From: Bacteroidales bacterium UBA5833
GTDB taxonomy: Bacteria; Bacteroidota; Bacteroidia; Bacteroidales; Lentimicrobiaceae
Assembly (NCBI GenBank): GCA_002433025.1
Contig: DJGZ01000022.1
Coordinates: 124,001 to 188,000, forward strand
Length of the DNA: 64,000 nucleotides
Direction of reading: 5' to 3'
The number at the start of each line of letters is the position of its first letter. Position 1 is the first letter of the stretch. Made by a program: the position numbers and the translations under genes. The notes beneath the pieces were generated by a model. The model did no database searches and was not told the origin of the DNA. It was given only the letters and a program-made list of their open reading frames with translations. Below are positions 45,457-53,116 of this stretch, in pieces.

Positions 45457-47640
45457 ATGGCAAAAAAGAAAAATCCCAAAGCAAAGGCTGTAAAACACGA
45501 TCCGTTTATCAATACTGTTGAGGCGCTGTTCTCATCCAATCCGTTCAAATCATTTAATTTCAGGCAGGTTGCCAAAATGCTCGGGGTAACCGACAAAGTG
45601 AGCCGTGAAATGGTAAAGACACTGCTTGAAAAACTGGCGGCCGGAAATGTGATTCTTGAACTGAACCGCGGTAAATACAAGTATAATCCTGAATTACTTG
45701 CCGATAAACTGTTAAACACCACCATTATCGGGATCGTTGACATGAAACAGACCGGTAAGGCTTATGTATCAACGCCCGACCTTGATGAGGATGTGTTTAT
45801 ATCGGCCAATAACACCGGCCATGCCCTGCATGGTGACAAGGTTAAGGTTCATCTCTTCCCGATGCGTAAAGGACGGAAAACAGAGGGACAGATTATTGAA
45901 GTACTTCAGCGGGGAAGAAGTCAGTTTGTGGGCACGGTCCAGATCAGCGGCAAGTTTGCGTTTCTGGTGCCCGATGATGTTGCAATTCCGGTTGACATTT
46001 TCATACCACGCGAATCGCTCAACAAGGCCGGCCACGGGCAGAAAGCCATCGCACGCATCACGGAATGGCCCGAGCGGTCGAAAAACCCGTTTGGTGAAAT
46101 TATCCAGGTCCTTGGTAAACCGGGCGACAACAATGTGGAGATGAACTCTATACTGGCTTCATTTGAGTTTCCGCTTCAGTTCAAGCCGGAGACCCTGAAA
46201 GAAGCGGAAAAAATACCCACAGAAATTGCACCTGCCGAAATAGCCGAACGCAAAGATTTCAGAGATGTATGGACCTGCACCATCGACCCGCCTGATGCCA
46301 AGGATTTTGATGATGCCCTTTCGCTGCGGAAACTTGAAAACGGAGAATGGGAAGTCGGGGTGCACATTGCCGACGTTTCGCATTACGTAAAACCCGGCAC
46401 TGCCATTGACAAGGAAGGTTACGAAAGGGGAACCTCCGTTTACCTGGTTGACAGGACCATTCCCATGCTTCCGGAAAAACTCTCCAATATGGTCTGCTCC
46501 CTCAGGCCCAACGAAGATAAGTTGTGCTTTTCAGCCGTATTTAATATGGATGAACAGGGCAAAATAAGCCGGGAGTGGTTCGGCAAAACCATCATCAACA
46601 GCAACCGCCGCTATAATTACGAGGAAGTGCAGGCGATGATCGAAGGAGCCGATGGTGATTTTAAACAGGAACTGCTTGTACTGAACGGCCTGGCTACCAG
46701 ATTGCGGGAAGAAAGATTCAGGAAAGGCTCCATTGCCTTCCACACCCAGGAAGTTAAGTTTGTACTGGACGACACGGGCAAACCCATAGATACCTATATC
46801 AAGGAGCAAAAGGAAGCCAATATGCTTATTGAGGATTTCATGCTGCTTGCCAACCGGCGGGTTGCTGAAAAGATCGGTCGTAAAACCGGGGATGCCAAAC
46901 CCAAGACTTTTGTTTACCGCATTCATGACGAGCCCAACCCGGAAAAACTCCAGCGTTTTGCCGAGTTCCTTACCAAACTGGGTTACAAAATCAATCTGGG
47001 TACCCGCAAAGGACTGGCCAGTTCCTTTAACCACCTTTTTGACCAGATCGCTGGAAAGGGAGAGGAAAACATGATCGAATCCATTGCCATCAGAACAATG
47101 TCGAAGGCTGAATACTCCACGGTAAATCTGGGTCACTACGGTCTTGCATTCACACACTATACCCACTTTACCTCTCCCATCCGCCGCTATCCCGATCTGA
47201 TGGTACACCGCCTGCTTGAAAGATACCTTGCCGGAAAACCATCGGTAAACAAGGATGAATATGAAGAATACTGTGTTCACAGTTCCGATATGGAGCGAAA
47301 AGCGGTTGAGGCGGAACGCGCCTCGGTAAAATACAAGCAGGCTGAATTCCTGATGGACAAAATCGGCCAGGCATTCAGCGGGCTGATCTCCGGCGTGAGT
47401 AAGTACGGCATTTACGTTGAGCTGGAAGGAAGCAAATGTGAGGGGATGGTATCACTGAAATACATGGATGATGATTTCTATTACCTTGATGATGAGAATT
47501 ACCGGGTGATCGGACAGCATCATGGCAGGGAATTTAAACTGGGCGACCAGGTCCGCATCCGCGTGAAGCGGGTGGACCTGCAAAAAAAGCAGATGGATTT
47601 TGTACTTGATTCAAATGGCGTTGATCCAAAACGGAGATGA
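45457..47640 (+). CDS. rnr: Ribonuclease R
   Basis: Processive 3'-5' exoribonuclease that degrades structured RNA, including rRNA and mRNA. The 727 residues show a basic N-terminus, a winged-helix region (about 20-80), cold-shock domains (to about 230), the RNB catalytic domain with the acidic cluster D277, D280, D283, D285 and D286 (IDPPDAKDFDDA), and a C-terminal S1 domain (FSGLISGVSKYGIYVELEG). The final lysine-rich tail of some RNase R proteins is short here. ATG at 45457. Confidence 0.95.
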   Translation: MAKKKNPKAKAVKHDPFINTVEALFSSNPFKSFNFRQVAKMLGVTDKVSREMVKTLLEKLAAGNVILELNRGKYKYNPELLADKLLNTTIIGIVDMKQTGKAYVSTPDLDEDVFISANNTGHALHGDKVKVHLFPMRKGRKTEGQIIEVLQRGRSQFVGTVQISGKFAFLVPDDVAIPVDIFIPRESLNKAGHGQKAIARITEWPERSKNPFGEIIQVLGKPGDNNVEMNSILASFEFPLQFKPETLKEAEKIPTEIAPAEIAERKDFRDVWTCTIDPPDAKDFDDALSLRKLENGEWEVGVHIADVSHYVKPGTAIDKEGYERGTSVYLVDRTIPMLPEKLSNMVCSLRPNEDKLCFSAVFNMDEQGKISREWFGKTIINSNRRYNYEEVQAMIEGADGDFKQELLVLNGLATRLREERFRKGSIAFHTQEVKFVLDDTGKPIDTYIKEQKEANMLIEDFMLLANRRVAEKIGRKTGDAKPKTFVYRIHDEPNPEKLQRFAEFLTKLGYKINLGTRKGLASSFNHLFDQIAGKGEENMIESIAIRTMSKAEYSTVNLGHYGLAFTHYTHFTSPIRRYPDLMVHRLLERYLAGKPSVNKDEYEEYCVHSSDMERKAVEAERASVKYKQAEFLMDKIGQAFSGLISGVSKYGIYVELEGSKCEGMVSLKYMDDDFYYLDDENYRVIGQHHGREFKLGDQVRIRVKRVDLQKKQMDFVLDSNGVDPKRR

Positions 47641-47667
47641 ATTGTTTAAATGCATAAACATTGAACT

Positions 47668-48810
47668 ATGGAAAATTTTATCGCTTATAATCCCACCACG
47701 CTGCATTTTGGCAGGGATGTTCTCCGGACCCTCGGACAAACGGTCAACCGTTATGGGAAAAAGGTACTGCTTGTTTATGGAAAAGGTTCTATCAAAAAGA
47801 ACGGGCTGTATGATCAGGTGATAAAACAACTTGAATCCATCGGTGCAGAGGTATATGAATACGGGGGCATCCGGTCAAATCCGGTTGTTCAGGATGTAGA
47901 TGCTGCAGCGGCTATCGGCCGTGAAAACATGGTGGATGTAATCCTGGCCGTTGGCGGGGGCAGCGTAATCGATTCTGCTAAGGTAATTTCGGTGGCCATT
48001 CCTGTTGAAATTCCCGCCTGGGATTTCTTTTCACGCAGGGCCATGCCCAGAAGCGCCGTCCCGCTGATTGCCGTGCTGACACTGGCTGCCACAGGCACCG
48101 AAATGAACCAGTTTGCAGTTTTATCGAATCACGAAGCAGAAGTTAAAGGAAGTATCGGCAGCCCGCTGATCTTTCCCAAACACTCTTTCCTCGATCCTCA
48201 ACTGACCATTCCGGTGCCGCGCAATTATACTGCTTATGGCATTGCCGATCTGATCGCACACGCGCTTGAGGCTTATTTCGGGAAAGGGGAAGATGCCACC
48301 CTTACCGACCGGTTTGTATTTTCTATCATCAAAGAGGCGATGGAATATGGCCCGGCCCTGCTTGATAACCTCTCAAACTATGAATTAAGGGCAAAAATTA
48401 TGTTTGCCGCCACCATGGCCCTGAACGGGATGACCATGTACGGACGTGCTTCGGGCGAATGGGGGGTGCACAGCATAGGGCATATCCTCTCCCTGCTCTA
48501 TGATGTACCGCACGGGGCGTCCCTTACTGTTGTCTATCCGGCCTGGATGCGGCTGCAACGTGACCGTATCCCTCACCGCATCGTACAGCTGGGAGAAAAC
48601 CTTTTCAATGTCAGGGATCCGGAAGAAACGATTTCCCGGTTCGAGGACTTCTTCCGCCACATTGAATGCCCGGTCAGACTTAAGGAAGTGACCGGCGATC
48701 AGGCTAACCCGGAGGAGATTTTCAGGGTAATGGTCAGCAATAAAGCGGCCACCTATGTGCACAAACTGGATCAGGACGACTACAGGAAACTTATTGAATT
48801 AATGATGTAA
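47668..48810 (+). CDS. Iron-containing alcohol dehydrogenase (BDH/YqhD-like)
   Basis: NAD(P)H-dependent group III dehydrogenase that reduces aldehydes to alcohols or the reverse. The 380 residues carry VLLVYGKGSIKKNGLYDQV, the cofactor-binding GGGSVIDSAK near 94-103, and the metal ligands in DLIAHALEAYF (Asp and His) and IGHILSLLYDVPHGASLTVVYPAWM (two His), so the active site is intact. Similar proteins are annotated as butanol dehydrogenase. It begins 27 bp after rnr on the same strand. Physiological substrate unknown; a fermentative role fits an anaerobe. Confidence 0.92.
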   Translation: MENFIAYNPTTLHFGRDVLRTLGQTVNRYGKKVLLVYGKGSIKKNGLYDQVIKQLESIGAEVYEYGGIRSNPVVQDVDAAAAIGRENMVDVILAVGGGSVIDSAKVISVAIPVEIPAWDFFSRRAMPRSAVPLIAVLTLAATGTEMNQFAVLSNHEAEVKGSIGSPLIFPKHSFLDPQLTIPVPRNYTAYGIADLIAHALEAYFGKGEDATLTDRFVFSIIKEAMEYGPALLDNLSNYELRAKIMFAATMALNGMTMYGRASGEWGVHSIGHILSLLYDVPHGASLTVVYPAWMRLQRDRIPHRIVQLGENLFNVRDPEETISRFEDFFRHIECPVRLKEVTGDQANPEEIFRVMVSNKAATYVHKLDQDDYRKLIELMM

Positions 48811-48838
48811 CTTTACTCTTCCTAACCCTGTCAGTTCC

Positions 48839-50125
48839 ATGACAAATAAAAACAAAAAGCGCGGTTTTACCGGAAGGTTGTTCCATCGCATTTTTAAAGG
48901 TCAGAAAGAGGCTTTTTATGGTCCGCATCAACCATTGGCCGGCATCCCGCATCAGGAACCTGAAAAACCGGCCAAACGAAAAAATAAACCGGATGCTTCC
49001 GGACCTAAGCCGGTGAGCCGCGAAACACTTGCCGCAAACCAGCTGAACCAGAACCTGAGCAGGCAACCTGAACAGCCCGTTAATCAGGATCCTTTACCGG
49101 TAAATCCTGACAGGGCCCGCCCGGCTTTCCCTGTAAAGCAGGTGGCAAAGCCAGGAAAAAGAAAATCACTACTGAAAAGACTTTTAAAAAGAAGCAAAAA
49201 AAGGCAGGAAGAACCAGCTATAAAAATCGAAAAACCCAGGCCTGAAAGGCTCAACCAGGTTTTGCGTTCCGAAATCAGGCCCATGTTAAATTCCCTGGGG
49301 CTTTTCCTACTTTCGTACATGGTGGTTTATTTTATCTACCAGTTTGCCGCTATAATTGCCGCATCCGGCTTTGGGATCGATTCAGTGCTCTATTATTACG
49401 AGCTTTACTTTCCTATTGGAAATTACAGCCCTTTATGGTCGAGATTGAATATCATTGCCATTACTTTCATCAGCCCGCTTATCTCGCTGGGTATAGCCAT
49501 TATCCTGCTCAGGGGGATTCTTCCGCGTGAAAAACCCGGAGTCCAGGCACGGTTATTTTTTCTCTGGACAGCTTACCACGGTGCCACACATTTTCTCGGC
49601 GCCTTTGTTGCCGGTATAGTCACTGACCTGGGGTTCGGATACGTTGCCAACTGGCTATATATGAATGTATCCATAAAACTCCTGATATCCCTTGTGTTTC
49701 TGTTTATTCTTGTGGTTACCGGCTATCACAGCACCCGCTTTGCCATAGAAACCATCGCGCCGGCCCAGCGCAACAACAAATCCAGGGTAAGAAAGGCATT
49801 GTTTTTCCGGTTTCTGTTGCCATGGCTGATCGGGGCAGCACTTCTGATCATCGTAAAAACCCCTGATGCAACGCCCCAGCATGAAGACATCATGATCTAT
49901 GACACGGTCATCATCGCGTCAATGGGATTTCTCGTAATTCCATTGCTGTTCAACCAGAAAGCACGCCCCAGACCGTTCGGGAACCGCATGAATTACTACA
50001 GGAAGCCTTATGCCTACATTGTTTTATTGACTTCCCTGCTGACACTGGCAATTTTCAGGCTGCTGCTGAGCCATGGATTACACTTTGTTATCCGATTCAG
50101 CTTTGATGTCGGTTTCTATAAGTAA
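48839..50125 (+). CDS. Membrane protein of unknown function with basic disordered N-terminus
   Basis: I do not recognise the family. The 428 residues fall into a strongly basic, proline- and glutamine-rich, low-complexity N-terminal region of about 130 residues (KKRGFTGRLFHRIFKGQK, KRKSLLKRLLKRSKKRQ) and a C-terminal part with about six TM helices. HGATHFLGAFVAG, just before a helix, has two histidines that might bind metal, but no known protease motif is present. The tail likely faces the cytoplasm and could contact nucleic acid or acidic lipids. It follows the alcohol dehydrogenase by 28 bp. Confidence 0.7.
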   Translation: MTNKNKKRGFTGRLFHRIFKGQKEAFYGPHQPLAGIPHQEPEKPAKRKNKPDASGPKPVSRETLAANQLNQNLSRQPEQPVNQDPLPVNPDRARPAFPVKQVAKPGKRKSLLKRLLKRSKKRQEEPAIKIEKPRPERLNQVLRSEIRPMLNSLGLFLLSYMVVYFIYQFAAIIAASGFGIDSVLYYYELYFPIGNYSPLWSRLNIIAITFISPLISLGIAIILLRGILPREKPGVQARLFFLWTAYHGATHFLGAFVAGIVTDLGFGYVANWLYMNVSIKLLISLVFLFILVVTGYHSTRFAIETIAPAQRNNKSRVRKALFFRFLLPWLIGAALLIIVKTPDATPQHEDIMIYDTVIIASMGFLVIPLLFNQKARPRPFGNRMNYYRKPYAYIVLLTSLLTLAIFRLLLSHGLHFVIRFSFDVGFYK

Positions 50126-50151
50126 AAGGCCAGAAAAGACAGACCTTCAGC

Positions 50152-51450
50152 CTACCCCCCGTTCAGCAAATGATTGGTGCCAACCATGCCCACCCCAACG
50201 GTATTGTTGGTGGCTTCGTCAATAATAATCAGGGCACCGGTTCTCCGGTTAACATTGTAAGGATCGACAAATAGGGGTTTGGTAGTGCGAAGCCGGACGC
50301 AGGCAATGTCGTTCAGCCCGACGGAAAGATCATCCGGAATTTTTTCCAGTGTATTGACATTTACCTTGTATTTGACCTCCTGAATGATGCAACGAACATC
50401 TCGGGTGGTATGTTTTACCGCATACTTTCCGTTGATCTGCAAAGGTTTTTCATTCATCCAGCACATCATTACTTCTATATCCTGTGTTATTAAGGGCATA
50501 TTTTCCTCTTTCACCAGCATATCGCCCCTGCTGATGTCGATATCGTCTTCGAGGGTAATTGTAACTGACATCGGCGGCCATGCTTCATCAAGTGACCCTT
50601 TGTAAATATCAATGGATCTGATCTTGCTGCTGAGCAAGGAAGGAAGAACAATCACTTTATCCCCGGTACAAAAAACCCCTCCGGCAACCCTGCCTGCGTA
50701 ACCACGGTAGTCATGAAATTCATCGGATAAAGGTCTGATTACATGCTGAACGGGGAAGCGCGCATCCACAAGGTTATGGTCATTACCGATTTCGATATGT
50801 TCAAGTACATGCCGGAGCGTACCGCCCTCATACCAGGGCATATTCTGTGAGGCATCAACAACATTGTCGCCATGAAGGGCGCTGATAGGAACATAAGTAA
50901 CCTCACGCAACTTCAGTTTATTGGCAAAATTGCTGAATTCCAGCCTGATTCGCTCATAAACCTGCTGACTGTATTCTACCAGGTCCATTTTATTGATGCA
51001 GATGATCACATGGGGGATCTGCAGCAACGAGGCAATATAGGAATGTCGGCAGGTTTGTTCTGTAACGCCGTTTCTGGCGTCAATCAGGATAATGGCGGCA
51101 TTGGCAGTAGAAGCACCGGTAACCATATTGCGGGTGTACTGAATGTGCCCCGGCGTATCGGCAATGATAAATTTCCGCTTTGGTGTAGCGAAGTAGCGGT
51201 AAGCCACATCAATGGTGATTCCCTGCTCCCTTTCGGCCCTCAGGCCATCGGTAAGGAGTGCCAGGTCAATATGTTCATTACCGCGGCGGATGCTGGCCCT
51301 TTTAACGGCTTCAAGCTGGTCTTCAAAGATAGATTTGCTGTCGTACAGCAAACGGCCTATCAGGGTGCTTTTGCCGTCATCCACGCTTCCGGCAGTTGTA
51401 AACCGGAGCAGTTCCATATCCAGATATCCTTTGGTCGAAAATTCACTCAT
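50152..51450 (-). CDS. cysN: Sulfate adenylyltransferase subunit 1 (CysN)
   Basis: GTPase subunit of ATP sulfurylase that drives sulfate activation to APS by GTP hydrolysis. I start at the ATG at 51450 (432 aa, MSEFSTKGYLDMELLRF); the frame is open 37 codons upstream but those residues do not belong to the family. EF-Tu-like motifs: G1 GSVDDGKS (21-28), the G2-type RAEREQGITIDVAYRYF, G3 DTPGH and G4 NKMD. It is the last gene of cysC-cysD-cysN. No CysC-type kinase domain is fused at its C-terminus; a separate cysC is present. Confidence 0.95.
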   Translation of the reverse strand: MSEFSTKGYLDMELLRFTTAGSVDDGKSTLIGRLLYDSKSIFEDQLEAVKRASIRRGNEHIDLALLTDGLRAEREQGITIDVAYRYFATPKRKFIIADTPGHIQYTRNMVTGASTANAAIILIDARNGVTEQTCRHSYIASLLQIPHVIICINKMDLVEYSQQVYERIRLEFSNFANKLKLREVTYVPISALHGDNVVDASQNMPWYEGGTLRHVLEHIEIGNDHNLVDARFPVQHVIRPLSDEFHDYRGYAGRVAGGVFCTGDKVIVLPSLLSSKIRSIDIYKGSLDEAWPPMSVTITLEDDIDISRGDMLVKEENMPLITQDIEVMMCWMNEKPLQINGKYAVKHTTRDVRCIIQEVKYKVNVNTLEKIPDDLSVGLNDIACVRLRTTKPLFVDPYNVNRRTGALIIIDEATNNTVGVGMVGTNHLLNGG

Positions 51451-51505
51451 AATTGTATTTATTAACGCATGCTGAATCAAACGGAGAAAAAGGAGCATGA
51501 ACTTT

Positions 51506-52414
51506 TCAGAAGTAGCCCTCCTTTTTACGGTCTTCCATGGCGGCTTCGGAGCGCATATCATCAGCCCTTCCGCCTCTTTCGGTAACCCTGGTGGCCGCTA
51601 TTTCATCAATAATCTCCTCAATGTTGTTGGCTGCGGAAAGGGTAAGGCCGGTACACGAGATATCCCCGATCGTACGGCATCTAACCGTTTTGGTTTCGTA
51701 ATGTTCATTATCCTTCAGGGTCATAAAGGGGGCTTTGGCAAGCCATACGCCATCCCTGTTAAATACTTCGCGCTGATGGGTGAAATAGATCTCCGGAAGC
51801 TCTATTTCCTCCTTCATGATATATTGCCATACATCCATTTCGGTCCAGTTGCTGATGGGAAACACCCTGAAATGCTCTCCCTGGTTTTTCCGGCCATTGA
51901 ATATGTTCCACAGCTCGGGCCGCTGATTTTTCGGGTCCCACTGTCCGAACTCATCACGGTGGGAGAAGAAACGTTCCTTTGCCCTGGCCTTTTCCTCATC
52001 ACGCCGGCCACCGCCCATGGCAGCATCAAATTTATACTTTTCGATGGTGTCAAGCAGGGTGGTTGTCTGAAGGATGTTGCGGCTGGCGGTAGCCCCCTTT
52101 TCTTCAATAACCCGGCCTGTATCAATGCTTTCCTGAACGGACCCGACGATCAGCTGCGCCCCGAGTTTTTTCACCAGGTTATCGCGATAAACGATGGTTT
52201 CTTCAAAATTATGGCCGGTATCGATGTGTAATAGCGGGAATGGAAGTTTCCCCGGCCAGAAAGCCTTGACAGCCAGATGGGTCATCACGATCGAATCCTT
52301 ACCGCCCGAAAACAGCAGGACAGGCCGCTCAAACTGGGCAGCCACCTCTCGGATAACATAGATGGATTCGTATTCCAGCTCTTCAAGGTGGGTAAGTGTA
52401 AACTTATTTTTCAT
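51506..52414 (-). CDS. cysD: Sulfate adenylyltransferase subunit 2 (CysD)
   Basis: Catalytic subunit of heterodimeric ATP sulfurylase, making APS from ATP and sulfate. The 302 residues have the PP-loop (LLFSGGKDSIVMTHLA near 34-49), AMGGGRRDEEKARAKER, WTEMDVWQYI and VRCRTIGDISCTG, all standard. Its ATG overlaps the cysC stop in an ATGA arrangement, and cysN follows 55 bp downstream, so the three are one operon. Confidence 0.96.
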   Translation of the reverse strand: MKNKFTLTHLEELEYESIYVIREVAAQFERPVLLFSGGKDSIVMTHLAVKAFWPGKLPFPLLHIDTGHNFEETIVYRDNLVKKLGAQLIVGSVQESIDTGRVIEEKGATASRNILQTTTLLDTIEKYKFDAAMGGGRRDEEKARAKERFFSHRDEFGQWDPKNQRPELWNIFNGRKNQGEHFRVFPISNWTEMDVWQYIMKEEIELPEIYFTHQREVFNRDGVWLAKAPFMTLKDNEHYETKTVRCRTIGDISCTGLTLSAANNIEEIIDEIAATRVTERGGRADDMRSEAAMEDRKKEGYF

Positions 52415-52989
52415 GCTTCAAACTTAATTTTCGGAATGATGAACTCAAGGAGTTCGGCAATATTCTGTTGAGGAGTCCTGGATGTTGTGTCAATCTTATA
52501 GTCGGGGTTCAGGGGGATTTCAAACGGGGCGCTGACCCCGGTGAAATCGGGGATATCTCCCCTGCGCGCTTTACGGTACATCCCTTTGACATCGCGGGCT
52601 TCACATACCTCTACAGGAGCATTTACGTATACGCTGACAAGATTATCTGATCCGATGATATCTATGGCAAGCTTGCGCAGCCTTTCCGTTGGGGTAATAA
52701 AGGCATTGATGGTGATGATGCCGCTTTCAACAAAGAGTTTCGAAATTTCGGCAACCCGCCTGATATTCTCTTCCCTGTCGCTGACCGAAAAACCAAGATC
52801 ACTGCAAAGCCCTCTGCGTGTGACATCACCGTCGAGTAACCTCACATGAAATCCTTTATCAAGCAAGGCTTTCTCAAGACCGGCTCCCAGCGTGGTCTTA
52901 CCCGAGCATGGAAGCCCGGTTAGCCAGATTACCCTGGCCTTCTGTCCGAGACGTTTTTCAATGGTCTGCCTGTATCCGGTTCCATTCAT
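52411..52989 (-). CDS. cysC: Adenylylsulfate kinase (CysC)
   Basis: Phosphorylates APS to PAPS, the sulfuryl donor for sulfotransferases and for reductive assimilation. The 192 residues have Walker A GLPCSGKTT (25-33), LLDGDVTRRGLC, FSVSDREENIRRVAE, INAFITP and RDVKGMYRKARRGDIPDFTGV, all typical. A strong AGGAGG Shine-Dalgarno lies about 10 bp upstream of the ATG, unusual for this phylum, and a TAGCTTTG promoter element lies at 53019-53026. First gene of cysC-cysD-cysN. Confidence 0.96.
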   Translation of the reverse strand: MNGTGYRQTIEKRLGQKARVIWLTGLPCSGKTTLGAGLEKALLDKGFHVRLLDGDVTRRGLCSDLGFSVSDREENIRRVAEISKLFVESGIITINAFITPTERLRKLAIDIIGSDNLVSVYVNAPVEVCEARDVKGMYRKARRGDIPDFTGVSAPFEIPLNPDYKIDTTSRTPQQNIAELLEFIIPKIKFEA

Positions 52990-53018
52990 AATCCAATCCT
53001 CCTGCAGGATATTGCCTG

Positions 53019-53026
53019 CAAAGCTA
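53019..53026 (-). promoter_or_regulatory. Bacteroidota -7 promoter element for cysCDN
   Basis: The minus strand reads TAGCTTTG, matching TAnnTTTG, 30 bp upstream of the cysC ATG and downstream of the terminator of the wzc-like gene, so the sulfate genes are a separate transcript. Confidence 0.55.
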
Positions 53027-53069
53027 CTACTATTTTTTTGATTGCCCGCCAGCTTGCCAAAAACGGAAA

Positions 53070-53093
53070 AAGGCCACCTTTCCGGGTGGCCTT
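53070..53093 (-). terminator. Intrinsic terminator after the Wzc-like gene
   Basis: On the minus strand AAGGCCACC and GGTGGCCTT form a nine-base-pair stem around a short loop, followed by TTTCCGTTTTT. It lies 24 bp beyond the stop of the Wzc-like gene and separates it from cysC. Confidence 0.85.
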
Positions 53094-53116
53094 CAACACT
53101 TTAGCCTTATAAATTA

